64,000 bases of DNA from Sphagnum compactum. Taxonomy: Eukaryota > Bryophyta > Sphagnopsida > Sphagnales. The position numbers were made by a program, and so were the translations under genes. The notes under the pieces were generated by a model. The model had not been told where the DNA came from and did not search any database. It worked only from the letters and a program-made list of their open reading frames with translations. The stretch lies in assembly GCA_965153455.1 (NCBI GenBank), contig OZ234501.1:5580001-5644000 (forward strand), in the 5' to 3' direction. Shown here one piece after another: positions 1-11,829 of the stretch (position 1 is the stretch's first letter; each line of letters starts with the position of its first letter).

Positions 1-2410
1 GCAACAAACTTCTTCTTGATTGGCTTTCTATCCTTGAACACTTGTTCTTTAGTAACCTTGCTCGTAGTGATGGCCATGTTGACATCCATTACATGAACTA
101 AAGGATTTGACAACCTTGGGCTCCACCACAGATGGTTTCTTTGTAGTCTTCACTCCTTTGTTCTTAAACATATTCTGCATGTCATTGAATTTAAGACAAT
201 TTGTAATTTTATGTCCAGTCTCACCACAGATATGATAGAAGTACCGCATAGGTCTTTATACTTTATTTTGATGAATGGTAAGCTTAGAAACTATAGGAAT
301 AAACTCTTCTTTTCTTTTAACTTTACATGTTTCAACATTGTGATTTGTCCAATGATAGTTTGTTCAATACATTCCTATTTTGTCTATAATTGTTTGAGGT
401 TTCTAACTTAATATTGTCTTACTATTTTGTGGTACTAATAAATTGCTTATTGCTTCAATTTCAAAAATTTCTTCTTCACAAATAATTACTTCCTTATGCT
501 ACTGTAAGGTTTTTCTCTTCATGCCTATTATTGTTACACATAGATATGGTTGTAATTTAGATCTGAAAGGAATAGTCAGGAAACTATCCATTATCTTGTG
601 TTGAAGACTATTGGCTAATTTCAATAATCTCTCATAGTAAACCTCCACCCTCTCATTCTTCTCATGCTTCATGTTCTTTAGTTGCAAATAGACTTGTTCA
701 TCATTCTAAACTACTTTGAACCGTTTACAGAAAGTTAATAACAATTTTGCAAAAGAACAATATGGGTAATCTCCCATGTAATTGTTACACCAGTCAAATA
801 TAGTGTCTCTAAGGGTAACACTAAATAGATTAATATTTTTTACATCTTTTGTTTCACCATTTGCTTTAATGGAGACCTTAAAAACTTTGACATGAACATC
901 TAGGTTAGAATCCTTCACATACTCAGGGTAGTTAAGTAGTCAACAATAAGGCCTGTTTGGTGGTAATGGTGGTCTACCTGGATTCACCATTGGTAATCCA
1001 AAATACCATGAAGGTCTTGGAGGTCCTGGTGGTCCTAGTGGTCCTAATCCTCTTCTTGGATCTAATGGCTATCTAATAAAAATCCTGTCACCTCTTTGGA
1101 CATCTCTATATGCATAATCACAAGGTCTATTCCCCTTGGAGTCTAAACCTCCTACCAATAATGGTATGGGCTAGTGTTGTTGTAAATGGAACTTCAATAA
1201 TTATAACCATAGAGTGGGGCATTGCCACAAAATATAATGATACAGATTTTACTAGTTCCATTCTAAAATTGGAGGTTCCTGCATAAGTAACTCTAACATT
1301 ATTGTGATGGAACATATTTGGTGCAAGAGCTATAAAAATTGGTACTACATTTGCCACAATGTGAGCTCTCATTTCCACTTTGTTGTTTCTCCAGATCTGT
1401 ATTCTGAGTCTATTTGGAATTCTGACCTTTTCATGGTATAGATCCTCTAGTTCAAAATCTCCATGGTCCTTTGCTCCTATAGGTTCTGGATTTAAATTCT
1501 GGAAATGTTTAGCAAATCCTTGCCTCACATTATTTTTAATAAATGGACATTCATTGATCTAATGTCCAATCTGATGGAAATATGTGCAACATGGAGGGTT
1601 AGGTCTTAAAACTCTATTCACACTATGAATTCCTTTGCGTTAATCCCTTGGGACTCCTCTAACAATGTTCCACTTTGCTGATTAAGTCTAGGTTCACTAC
1701 ACCTCACTCTGACAGCCACATGTACACCTTTTATTACTATTGGTTTTACTCTTGGTAAGACTACAATTTCTTGTTTAGTTATAAGTACTGGCTCAACTCC
1801 TTTGGACATTTTAATGCCCTGAGTTGTAGCTTTTTGTTCAACCACATAATGAATTTGAAGTTCAAAATTTTGAGCTTTTTTTCCAAACTTTTCATCCTCA
1901 TGTTCTTTTTGATAATAAGGAGGTGAAGTAGATCTATACCTTGGCACTACTTCCTCCCTTTCTAACTTGTTGAGTTTCTATTCTTCTCCATGAATTAAAA
2001 CATCAATATCATGTTGCTGCATCAGATTTGCTGACTCCAATGCAATCCGTTGTCGAGGTCCAAATTTTTCGACTTCTTTGTCGAAATTCAACCTATGAGT
2101 CTGCATTTTCAATTTGACGTTCTTTTCTCCTAAAATTTCGTTGCAAATTGCTAGTGCATTTTTGTGCTTCACCAATTTGCAATTCACGAAAAATTATTGG
2201 TGTTGCTTGAGGCATTCTATGGTCTGCAAGTTTCTCTTTTGTCCACAAATGTCTCTGTTCTGATTGAAAAACTCTTTTAGGTGTTATAAATTGTTGATCT
2301 ATCTGATTTGCATTCAAATTCTTATTTATGGTAACGCCATTTTCAACTTGTGCATGTATCATAACCTGATCTAGTTGTCTTTTCAAACTTCTAGTTATAA
2401 TTCTCTCCAC
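1..2410 (-). pseudogene. Ty3/gypsy-type retrotransposon gag remnant
   Basis: Decayed gag of an LTR retrotransposon, read right to left and running off the left edge of the window. Seen: open stretches in gag order, interrupted by stops and frameshifts. An N-terminal stretch (2410-1978) is followed by glutamine- and charge-rich linkers (1947-1127), then two capsid-like blocks. The block at 918-706 contains FSVTLRDTIFDWCNNYMGDY, and the block at 687-499 contains NERVEVYYERLLKLANSLQ, both typical of plant gypsy gag. A CCHC knuckle (CGETGHKITNC) lies at about 228-196; its first Cys codon reads TAT (Tyr), one transition from TGT. No protease or RT is seen, since the element continues to the left. 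No LTR was identified on the right side. The gag assignment is firm; the exact family is inference. Confidence 0.75.
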
Positions 2411-3072
2411 GTTCTAACTCAAATCTGAACAAATTTCTCCATTACAACAAAATCCTCACAGTTAGCTATTTTGCTTAGATCTACTTCTTGAACAAAAATT
2501 TATGATCAAGATTAAAAAAATGCAAGAAATGAAAATTGACTACACTATCAGTTTTGAGAAATAAAAATCCTAGCAATAAGACACAAACAACACTTTGAAT
2601 TCCATTCTGAATCCAGGCCTTGGGATCATCGTCAAATGGTAGATACAAAATTTTTATTCTATATTTTAATGAAAATTTGGACTAAATCATATCATGAAAC
2701 TGATACTAATAAATTTTGCTCAATCAGATCTATTCATATCTAATTTCCTAACTTTAATCCAATCATGCAAAGTATGAAAAACAAATCAAAACATCAAAAC
2801 TAGCTATGGAGTTGAAGCTTTTCTAGAAACAACATGTTATTCTTCCATACTCTCCAAAAATCAATGTTCTACAATGATCCATATGTCTTGCCAAAAAATG
2901 ATCACCTTATGATCATTTCAAATTCAATGGTGATGAAAACTATGTAAACTAGCTAGTAAATCCTAGGAAAGTAACTAGGTAAGTAAGTATTAACTAACTA
3001 ATTATTTACAACAAGTAATTATTCCCTTAACACAAATCTTACTCATATAATTTCATTGTCATGTTCAAATTT
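2411..3072. other. AT-rich interval without a gene
   Basis: This separates the gypsy gag remnant from the hAT remnant. It may hold the 5' leader or 5' LTR of the gypsy element, but I could not delimit an LTR or a convincing primer binding site. Confidence 0.4.
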
Positions 3073-4397
3073 TTAAAAGAATCTATGCATGCTTTGTCCC
3101 AAAGATACAAACTTGCTTCCTTTTGTTAAATTTTTAATCCATGTGATACATTTTTGAATGTCAAGTTGAAAGAACTTGATAGACACAAAATTGAATCCTT
3201 GGGCTACTTTATCATTAGTAGTTGCAACTTGTATATTGGCAAACTTTTGAAAGTGCATGTCCCAAACAAGCTCTATCAAAGGTTTAAACACCCCCAAACC
3301 ATTATAAAAGATGACAAAATTCAAGGCAAATGCACATGTTTGCAAAGTAGTGCCCTCATATTTTACGTATGCCAAGACCTTTTGAATAAGAGAAAACTTG
3401 GTAAGAAGTTGTTGGAGTTGGAAAACCATAGTTGCACCAATAATATTAAATGCTTCAAATGAACCAATAGTTATTTGCTTGGGCTCCCAATTCTTTGAGA
3501 TAAGATTTACAAACATTGCAAACACATTGGTGCTCCTTTGTTATTCAAAAGATCAAGGACACATGTGGCTAACACACAAGTGGCTAATGTGGTTACACAT
3601 ACTCCACCAAAGTTTTCTACACTAATGCAAGCAAAACTTCATTAACAAAAACCTTATGGGACGGGAAGACCACTTTTGGGCACAACTTGTACACCAATAT
3701 TTCAAACCTTTTTGTAAAAGATCACTTCACATTAAAGGCTTTCATGGAGGAAGAATTAGTAGTTATTAAATCTAAAAATGGCAATGGATGTAATGTGGGA
3801 CCTCTTATTGGTTGGTTTTCGATTGTGTGTTGATCTAAGCTAATTGGTTACATGCTTCAAATACTTTGCAAACAAAGTCACATGCTCAACCTCCACATGT
3901 TTTTTCATGGTGGTAATATATGTTATTTGTTTTGTGTACGTAATTAAACTGTTGTAACACTTCATGTGCAAGGCCAAAATTTTAAGGCCATAGACTTGAT
4001 TGTGGTAGATTATGCATCTCATTATTTGGTTGGCACTGATATTTATGGGTTAGTTGTTGTTTGCCTTGAAAAATGCCCATGTCAATGAAATGCGCCTATG
4101 AAGATTCCAAACAAGGCCTTGCTTCTTCAACTCCTCCAAGTGGACTTCAAGCAGGTGTGAATCAACAACAACATCAACAACTTCAAAGTCTAGTTCTTTA
4201 GTCACATCAATAGCTTGGAAATTTTCAATGGTGCTATTGGTTGCATTACTTGCAAATTTAATTGAAAGAGGATTGAAGTTAGTTTGAACATTTTCCAAGT
4301 TCAATTGATTTGAAGAGGCCATAATTTTCTTGTTGTCATGTAGCAAGTAACAATAATCCAAGGTTGTTGCCTTCCAAAAACCAAAATACCCCAACAA
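3073..4397 (-). pseudogene. hAT-superfamily transposase remnant (BED finger plus N-terminal catalytic part)
   Basis: Broken transposase-like coding sequence, read right to left in at least three frames. Seen: a N-terminal piece at 4397-4050. Next is a BED-type zinc-finger-like piece (4022-3840) with spaced Cys, a KKHVEVEH motif and paired His. A stretch at about 3700-3560 contains FPSHKVFVNEVLLALV. Last is a 150-residue piece (3525-3073) with KNWEPKQITIGSFEA, then LQQLLTKFSLIQKVLAYVKYEG, then IQKCITWIKN. Established: this order (BED finger, short linker, 'W.pk.itiG.FEa...G..ma..lq.ll', then 'yvkDeGsnl') is that of plant hAT transposases. The Asp expected in the 'VKDEG' block reads Tyr here (VKYEG). 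The C-terminal dimerisation region is not seen. Neither end of the transposon could be fixed. Certainly non-functional. Confidence 0.7.
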
Positions 4398-5152
4398 ATG
4401 GTGATGTCAACAACTATGGAACAATTGATAATATTGATGGCAACAATTATGAAATCAACCAACAACACCGATGGGGCAACAATTCTGCAAATGCAAATGG
4501 CAAACAAAACCAAGGTGATGGCAAACCAAGGCAATGGCAAATAAAACCAAGTTTAGTCACAACTCAATGGAAAACATAAGCCAATCTAAAGGACAAGCAA
4601 AGATGCACAAACATAACAACTGTAAAAACCTAAACTATTTCAAGTTTGAACATAAAATATAAACCCAAGTTTAGTCAATCAAGTTTTCAATGAAAAACAC
4701 ACAAACAAGAAAGAATCTATAATGAAAAACATAAACAAGAACAAGTTTACAATGAAATACAAACAAGAATAAAAGAACTTACCTTTTTTGTGGTCTTGTA
4801 GAATTCATAGGTAATATGGTAGGCTACAAACTTTGTTGATTGGCATTTCTTTGCCTTCATGATGAATAAGAAACTCAAGGCAAAGTTCCATTACATTGCA
4901 TTCATGAAGAAAATAGAGAGAATGTCACATGTTGCATTCATGAAAACAACAAAAATAACAAAAGTGAGGTCCTTTGCAAAAATAACTTTCACTAGTTGAA
5001 AGTCCATTGTCTCAAGCTTGATGTGCAAAGTGAACTTTAACCCTAAAAATAAAAATGAAAACCTACCTTTGCTGTTCTTCTTCTCTATTTACATATCAAG
5101 GGTATCAATTCAAGTTTTTGTCAAATATTTGTTCCTCATTTTTTGTGATGTG
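4398..5152. other. AT-rich interval without a gene; CAA/AAC-rich stretch at its left end
   Basis: 4385-4560 is rich in CAACAA/AATGGC words and yields an Asn/Gln-rich frame of 71 codons that looks like low complexity, not a gene. The rest shows nothing recognisable up to the copia-1 insertion point. Confidence 0.4.
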
Positions 5153-5157
5153 ATATT
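5153..5157. repeat. Left target-site duplication of copia-1 (ATATT)
   Basis: The five bases before the 5' LTR are ATATT; the five after the 3' LTR (11225-11229) are ATATC. Four of five match and the one difference is a transition, as expected for an ageing 5-bp copia duplication. Confidence 0.75.
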
Positions 5158-5453
5158 TGTTGAGAATTCAAGTTCAACTAGTTAGGTTTCATTAGTTACT
5201 GGAATAGGAAAGTAACTAGGTTACTTTTTTTATTTATATTAGTTTGGTTATTTGTGGTGTGGTCTTGTAGTTAAATACCTTGGTGTTGATGGTTTGGCTC
5301 TCTTTTCTTCATTACACAAGTTTGTGTACTTTTCATGTGACAAGAACCTTGAAGAGTTCTTGATGTTATGTTCCGTGTTGTGAGTATTGTGTTTTAATTT
5401 CCTTTCAATAAAGATTTATGTTTGCACTTGAGTAGATCTACTATTTGTTAACA
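5158..5453 (+). repeat. 5' LTR of copia-1 (296 bp)
   Basis: Begins TGTTGAGAATTC and ends TTAACA (TG...CA). The same sequence recurs at 10931-11224. A short AATAAAG box near 5408-5414 (10 to 11 kb copy at about 11178) could serve polyadenylation, as in other short plant LTRs. Confidence 0.95.
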
Positions 5454-5470
5454 TGGTATCAGAGCTTAGG
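5454..5470 (+). other. Primer binding site of copia-1 (initiator tRNA-Met type)
   Basis: TGGTATCAGAGCTTAGG follows the LTR directly. The first 12 bases match the complement of the 3' end of plant initiator tRNA-Met, the usual primer of Ty1/copia elements. Confidence 0.9.
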
Positions 5471-6671
5471 TTGTTTAGTGAGAAGGTTGAAAAAGACCTA
5501 AAGCTAGAAAGTCTCTAGAACTAGAGCTTGAGAGTCTCTAGTAATATCATAGGAGTTTGTCAAGTGCAAGAGAAAAACGGGGAAAGGAAAGAATGTGAAG
5601 AGAAAGAAGAGAAAAGAAAAGAGGTGAGGAGATCAACATATCAAGCGTTGTGAAAGTCAGATCTTTAAATTTAGATCTAGATCTATTGTGAAAAGATCTT
5701 GGAATGAAACTTGTAGAGATTATAGAAGATTATAAGATGCTTCTATTCCCAAATTTTCAAAACAAAAGGATGTGTTTTGTGAGAGTTATGAGCGTTTGAA
5801 AACTCTATGCTAGATCTGGCTTTTTGGTCATATCTCCCTTCTTTGAGGTTTTTTGGATCTAGAGCTTTGGGATCTTATAGATCATAAAGGAATACATATG
5901 TGAGAGAAATTTCATGTCATTTGGATATGTATTGAGAGAGATCCAAGTATCTAAAGTTTCAACCTCAATTTTGAAGTTAGTTTCTTTTGAGAGTGATAAC
6001 GTTTTATATCATCATCAATAGACCTGAAATTTTGAACAAATATAGGAGATATATACATAATGGTTTTTTGGAGTTTCTGAGAGTGACGTGTAAGTAATTT
6101 TGTGTTCAGGTCTCAATTTGAGGTGATTTCAAGAAAGTAGCAAGATCTCTCATTTTATGAAATTAAATGAGTTGAAATTTTGAGAGATGGTAGTAGACAT
6201 AATTTTTCCTGTTTCACCAAAATTTCAGAACGATCCAAGGTCAGATGTGAGTGGAGGAGCTTTGCAAAGTTGCTATGACAAAAGTTTACATTGAGAAGAC
6301 ATCAAAACGAATTTTGAAGTGGAGCAAATACAACTTGGGAGAACTTGAAGGAAGGAGTTTGAAGATTGGGAAGCGCAAATACATTATCAAGACCTTCATA
6401 CAAAAATTTGGTATGTAATCATGTACTTAAGACCATACAAAATATTATACGAGATACGTACATATACGTAAAACCTATGTATAGTATAAAATTTTGTATA
6501 ATACTCAAGACATATATACATATGCAAGGTCCATCTTGTTCAACCCTAACCCTAACCCTATTCCTAGAAACCTAAGGAAGGAAAACCCTAATCTTAATCC
6601 TAGAAACCCAAGGAAGGAATTAAAATCATTTGTGAAACCCCAAGAAGACATTGAAAGTTGTCTTGAGAGAT
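5471..6671 (+). other. Untranslated leader of copia-1, with a short telomere-like CCCTAA tract
   Basis: About 1.2 kb between the primer binding site and gag with no long frame, typical for plant copia leaders. It is purine-rich near 5560-5640. At 6544-6560 it holds nearly three CCCTAA units, echoed by looser CCTAATCCTAGAAACCC words to about 6615. Confidence 0.6.
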
Positions 6672-7634
6672 GGCGGAGGTCTTTCTCAAATTGCAATTGA
6701 AAAATTAGACAAAAACAATTTCCAAGTGTGGAAATTTAGGATTATGAATTTCTTGATGGGAAAGGTTATTGGGAGTTCATAACTGGTGATGAGAAAGAAT
6801 CTCCTCTCCCAGAAAACCCCACACAACAACAAATTCAAGCCAATAAAACTTAGCATGAAAAAACAAGGAAAGTCTTGTATTGACTTTTTGTGAATGTGTT
6901 CGATTCCATGATTGTGCATATTCAAGATGCACAATCACCCAAGCAAGCTTAGGATACATTGGTGAAGATGTATAGCACCAATACATAAACCCGCAAAATG
7001 CAGCTCAAACAAGAGTTGCATAATCTACAGAAAAACAAGATGAACATCAGTGACTATTCTACAAAGGTGAAAAACCTTGCAGATGCTCTTGCATATATAG
7101 GAGCCCCAGTAGATGATGAAGATCTAGTGGCCGTGACCTTGAATGGACTTGGAAAAGACTAGTCAATTCCGTACTTCAATTGCAATTCGAGAAACATTTC
7201 CAAATTTCTAAGACTTGATAACCTTACTTATAAGTGAAGAGATGAGAATTGTTGGCACTTCATCCAATGGAGGATCACAAGAATGTGCTTTCTACTCAAA
7301 TACTAATAGAGGTAGAGGTAGAGGTGGTAAAACTTCATTTCGAAGTCGACACGGAAGCTCGCATGGTGGACATCATCAACATGAAGGTCAACCTCATGGA
7401 GGTGGACGAGGAAACTTTGGAGGAAGAGGAAGTCGCGGAAGTTGTGGAGGTCGTGGTGGAAGTCATCGAGGTCAACAACCAAATAGCGACTCAAACTGCT
7501 ACTACTGCGAGAAACCTGGGCACATGGCCAAGAACTGTTATCAAAGGGAACACGATGCACGAAATGGAAAGCTGCAACAAGGGAATTATGCATCAACTAG
7601 CAATCAAGGTGATGACCAACTGTTTGTGATGTAG
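6672..7634 (+). pseudogene. copia-1 gag remnant
   Basis: N-terminal part of the copia polyprotein: capsid and nucleocapsid. Seen: a start-of-gag block with KLDKNNFQVWKFRIMNFL (from 6702), a UBN2-type gag middle with MQLKQELHNLQKNKMNISDY (about 7000-7060), a SIAIRETFP / LITLLISEEMR block (7180-7250), an Arg/Gly-rich stretch with RGRGRGG (7306-7330), and an intact CX2CX4HX4C knuckle, CYYCEKPGHMAKNC (7497-7538). Breaks seen: a 1-base loss near 6761, a second frame change near 7163, and several stops (for example NKT-stop near 6850, KA-stop near 6950, KD-stop at 7160, NF-stop near 7208), many where a Trp or Gln codon would be expected. From 7215 on the frame is the same as pol. Confidence 0.85.
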
Positions 7635-7637
7635 CAC

Positions 7638-10600
7638 ATGGCAAATTCAATGATAGGAGGTGTATCATATAACAATGTCTGGTATGTGGATTCTAGAGCT
7701 TCAAACCACATGACTAGTCATGGAGAATGGTTTAGAGATACAAGGGATTTGAAAACACCAGGGTTTGTGGAAACTGGTGATGACACTACACACCCCATCA
7801 CACAAATTGGCAAGGTGCCATTGTCCATGCAAGATGGGCAAACAAAATACTTGAAAGATGTACTTCATGTTCCAACCATAACAAAAAATTTGGTCTCCGT
7901 AGGCTAGATGGTGTAACAAGGTTTACAAGTGACATTCAACCCTAATGGATGTTTTGTGGAAGACATGAAGCACCAAGGCAAATTGATTGCAAAAGGGGAA
8001 AGGAATGGACGAATGTTCACCTTAGATGTGAACATGCCTGAGGTGAATTCCATGTTATTCACACATGGAAAAGGAGCTGGAGACATTGGAATTTGGCACA
8101 AGCGGGTTGGCCATGTTAATCTCCAACATCTTAAGCTGATGGAGAAACAAAATCTTGTTGGAGGTCTTCCCAAATTTGGAACAGAAGAGGTGATGTTAGA
8201 AGTTTGTGAAGCATGCCAATTGGGGAAGCAAGCTAGGCATCCATTTCCAGCTCAAACAACTCATGTAAGTTCCAAACCTTTGGAAATGATCCACTCAAAT
8301 GTGTGGACCACGAAGACAGAATCCATTGGAGGATGCAAGTATTACGTGAGTTTCATTGATGACCACACAAGGAAGGTGTGGGTCTACTTCATGAAACACA
8401 AAGGTGAAGTGTTTCAACATTTTTTGAATTTCAAAGCAATGGTGGAGAAGGAGAAGGGTGTGAGCATTAACTGCCTAAGGTTGGATGGAGGGGGAGAGTA
8501 TTTTTCAAATGAATTTAATGAGTACTTGAAGGAGCATGGAATTCAAAGGAAGTACTCTTGTAGTTACTCCCCACAGCAGAATGGAGTTGCTGAAAGGAAG
8601 AACAGGCACATTGCAAAAATAGCACGTGCCATGTTGAATGAGAAGAATTTGCCAAATTACTTTTGGGCTGAGGCGGTAGCAACTGTAGTCTATATCATGA
8701 ATCGAACACCCACAGCGGCAGTTCATGGCATGACACCTGAAGAAAAATTCACAGGCAAGAAACTCGATGTCTCACACCTCAAGGTGTTTGGTTGCATTGC
8801 ATACGTGCATGTTCCTGACGAGAAGAGATCAAAACTAGATCCAAAAACTAAGTGTATCTTCATTGGATATTCTTTAGAACAAAAAGGATATAGATGCTTC
8901 AATCCTTCTACTCGGAAGTTGCAAGTGAGTAGAGATGTGTTTGATGAGATGGTAAGCTGGTACTCACCACTGAAGATAGCAAAAGATGGAGAGGCTAGAA
9001 ATGGTGATGTTTCATCAAATGTGGAACAAAAATCACAATTAATTAGTGGACCACAAGAGTCTTCAATTAGTGGGTCCAATAACACTCCATGGAAAGGAAG
9101 ATTAAGATCTTCAAACATTGTACATGGTAGTTCTCAAACATCATCTAGAAATCCTCATGTAGATGATGAGTCAAGTGATTTAGAGAAGAGTGTGGATGAA
9201 GAATCAATAATCCCTTTAGTTACTTCTCCCGGAGCTTGGATGGCCAAGAAAGCATTGAAAACACCTGACAACAACAATGGAGTACGAAGATCCACACGAG
9301 TCAAGTACCCGGTACAAAGATTCACATATGATGGCTTTGTAGCTCATCATTACGCATACATGGTGAGAATTATACAGGAGGTTGAACCCACTTGTTTTGA
9401 ATAGGCGGTTGGAAACTCTAAATGGGATAATGCCATGGATGAAGAGATGGTAGCATTGGATGCTAATGCTACTTGGGAATTGGTAGCTTTACCAAAGGAC
9501 AAGAAAGCAATTGGGTGTAAATGGGTGTATAAGGTCAAGCATAATGTAGATGGATCTGTGAGCAGATACAAAGCAAGATTGGTTGCCAAAGGTTATGCCC
9601 AAACTTATGGCATAGACAATGAGGAGACTTATAGTCTAGTTGCCAAAATGACAACTGTAAGAGCAATCATTGCTATGGCAGCAGCAAAAGGATGGTCTTT
9701 ACATCAAATGGATGTAAAGAATGCTTTTCTTCATGGAGATTTACAATAAGAAGTGTACATGGAACAACCACCAGGTTATGTTGACCAAACACATCCTAAT
9801 TCGGTTTATAGGTTGAAGAAAACTTTGTACGGCTTAAAACAAGCACCTAGAGCTTGGTTAAACAAGATAGGTCAGTATCTTGTCACAAGTGGATTTCAAA
9901 CATCCAATGCAGATTTTTCACTATATGTGAAAAAGACAGATCATGGGATTGTAGTCATAGTCATCTATGTTGATGACTTGATTATCACAAGAGATAATGA
10001 CGTAGACATCTCTGATTTGAAGAAGCTTTTGAAGCAAAAGTTTGAGATGAAGGATTTGGGAGAGTTGTGTTACTTCCTCGGCATTGAGGTAATCCAATCC
10101 CCTAAAGGGATATGGTTACTACAAAGGCAATATGCCTTGAACAAATTGTCCGAATATGGGATGACAGGTTGCAAACCCATTTCAATTCCATTGGAGCAAA
10201 ATGTGAAGTTAAGTGCAGATGAAGGAGACCTTGTGGAGGATACCACTATGTATAGGCGCATAGTGGGGAGTTTGATTTACATGACCATCACAAGGCCAGA
10301 TTTGAGTTATGCAGTTGGAGTGGTGAGTCAATTCATGCAAACACCACGAAAGCCACATTTCGATGCAGTGAGGCGCATACTGAGGTACATAAAACATACT
10401 CTGCAGTGTGGAATTTTTTATGAAGTTAAGAACCAGTTACAAATACATGGATACACGGATGCTGATTGGGTTGGCAATGTTTCAAATAGAAGATCAACCA
10501 GTGGTTTCATGTTTTCTTTTGGAAGTGGTGCTGTTAGTTGGAGCAGTAAGAAACAACCAATAGTTGCACTATCAAGCACGGAGGCAGAATACAGAGGCGC

Positions 10601-10958
10601 AACAATTGTTGCATGTGAAGTAGTTTGGTTACAAAAACTACTTTTAAATTTGGGACAGTTAATGGATGCTCTTGTTGTCATTTATTGTGATAACATTAGT
10701 AGCATATTATTTGCTAACAACCCGGTCTATCATGCTAGGACAAAGCACATTGAAGTGCACTACCACTTTATTAGAGAAAAAGTTCTAGCAAAAGAAATTG
10801 ACCTTATTCATGTCAATACTGAAGATCAAGTTGTTGACATTTTCACAAAGGCTTTAGGTACAGACAAGCTAAGGAAGTTTAGGAAAGTGCTTGGTGTACT
10901 AGAAGTGGATTTGAGCTTGAGGGGGGGGAGTGTTGAAAATTCAAGCTCAACTAGCTAG
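7638..10958 (+). pseudogene. copia-1 pol: protease, integrase, RT, RNase H in one frame with stops
   Basis: One reading frame continues from gag to the 3' LTR with no frameshift. It is broken only by stops at 7632, 7905, 7914, 9402 and 9747. Protease: WYVDSRASNHMT near 7680-7715, where the catalytic DSGA reads DSRA. Integrase: HHCC region with WHKRVGH and CEACQLGK (8094-8235). The core keeps the second Asp (LRLDGGGEY, about 8480) and Glu (GVAERKN, about 8585), but the first acidic residue is Asn in HSNVW (about 8295). [11 protein letters not shown] (9717-9745) and YVDDLIIT (about 9967-9990). RNase H: TDADW, STEAEY, IYCDN and TKHIEVHYHFIREKV (10450-10790). The last codons overlap the polypurine tract and the start of the LTR, as usual. 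Non-functional as it stands. Confidence 0.93.
10919..10930 (+). other. Polypurine tract of copia-1
   Basis: GAGGGGGGGGAG abuts the 3' LTR. Plus-strand DNA priming site. Confidence 0.9.
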
Positions 10959-11224
10959 GTTTCATTAGTTACTGGAATAGGAAAGTAATTAGGTTACTTT
11001 CTTTACTTATATTAGTTTGGTTATTTGTGGTGTGGTCTTGTAGTTAAATACCTTGGTGTTGATGGTTTGGCTCTTTTTTCTTCATTACACAAGTTTGTGT
11101 ATTTTATGTGATAAGAACCTTGAAGAGTTCTTGATGTTATGTTTCGTGTTGTGAGCATTGTATTTTAGTTTCTTTTCAATAAAGATTTATGTTTGCACTT
11201 GAATAGATCTCCTATTTATTAACA
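10931..11224 (+). repeat. 3' LTR of copia-1 (294 bp)
   Basis: Begins TGTTGAAAATTC, ends TTAACA, and aligns end to end with 5158-5453. It is two bases shorter because of two single-base gaps near 11100-11110. Confidence 0.95.
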
Positions 11225-11229
11225 ATATC
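11225..11229. repeat. Right target-site duplication of copia-1 (ATATC)
   Basis: Partner of ATATT at 5153-5157; one transition apart. Confidence 0.75.
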
Positions 11230-11628
11230 ATGGTTATACATTCATCATTTTTATTTAGAAAAGGGTTTGAAGGCAAGGTAAGGTACCAAAATCTTTTTTG
11301 CTAGGCATGGGGCGGAGATGGCGATTCCTATTTTTCACCTCCATAGTTATATACATAATATCAACCCTAATTCCCTTGAAATACCCGCCATACACTAAAT
11401 CACTCCCCAATCTCAAGTATCCCTCTTAACAAATGATTGTCCAAGCCATTAACTTACCATTGTTTGCTTCAAAGTATTATTGTACTTTATGTAATTGTTT
11501 TGAAATGTGAAATTTTTAGAGTACTAAAAGTGGATTGCTCAATTCCTTTTATTGAAATTTTCAGAAACTGCAAATTGTGAGTGGTGGGTGCTGCACTAGA
11601 TAATGCACGAGCCTTAGTTTAGAAAAAA
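11230..11628. other. AT-rich interval without a recognisable feature
   Basis: No open frame, repeat or signal that I can support. Confidence 0.4.
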
Positions 11629-11786
11629 CTAGTGTTTGTCTAACATATAAGGTCAGAAATTAGTATCAATACTAATATAAACATTGGTATCAAATACCAA
11701 ACTAGTTTGGTCTAACCTAAATTTGGTATTGGCTTAATATTAGTACTAGTTGGTATCAGAATAAGTTGATATTAGACCAACATTAG
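11629..11786. mobile_element. MITE-like palindromic element
   Basis: CTAGTGTTTGTCTAACAT (11629-11646) and ATATTAGACCAACATTAG (11769-11786) are inverted copies matching at about 15 of 18 positions. The 158 bp they enclose is full of short inverted words (GGTATCAAATACC, TTAGTATCAATACTAA). This fits a small non-autonomous DNA element. No clear target duplication, so the class is unknown. Confidence 0.45.
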
Positions 11787-11829
11787 AAAAAAACCCTCCT
11801 TTATCATTTTATTAAAAATCAATAGTTTT

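Larger units (their letters stand above)
5158..11224 (+). mobile_element. Ty1/copia LTR retrotransposon (copia-1), structurally complete, coding-dead
   Basis: A 6067-bp element with all structural parts in order: 5' LTR, tRNA-iMet-type primer binding site, long leader, gag, protease, integrase, reverse transcriptase, RNase H, polypurine tract and 3' LTR. Integrase precedes RT, which defines Ty1/copia. By hand alignment the LTRs differ by about 16 substitutions over 294 bp (5-6%), 15 of them transitions, plus two single-base gaps. The gag-pol frame carries five in-frame stops from 7215 to the end of pol, and two small deletions plus stops in gag. No later insertion interrupts it. It is the youngest datable insertion in the window; the LTRs of copia-2 are far more diverged. 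Confidence 0.95.

Noticed and set aside
2625-2660. Possible gypsy primer binding site (minus strand) for the gag at 1-2410
   Set aside because: Match to a tRNA end is weak and no LTR end could be defined beside it.
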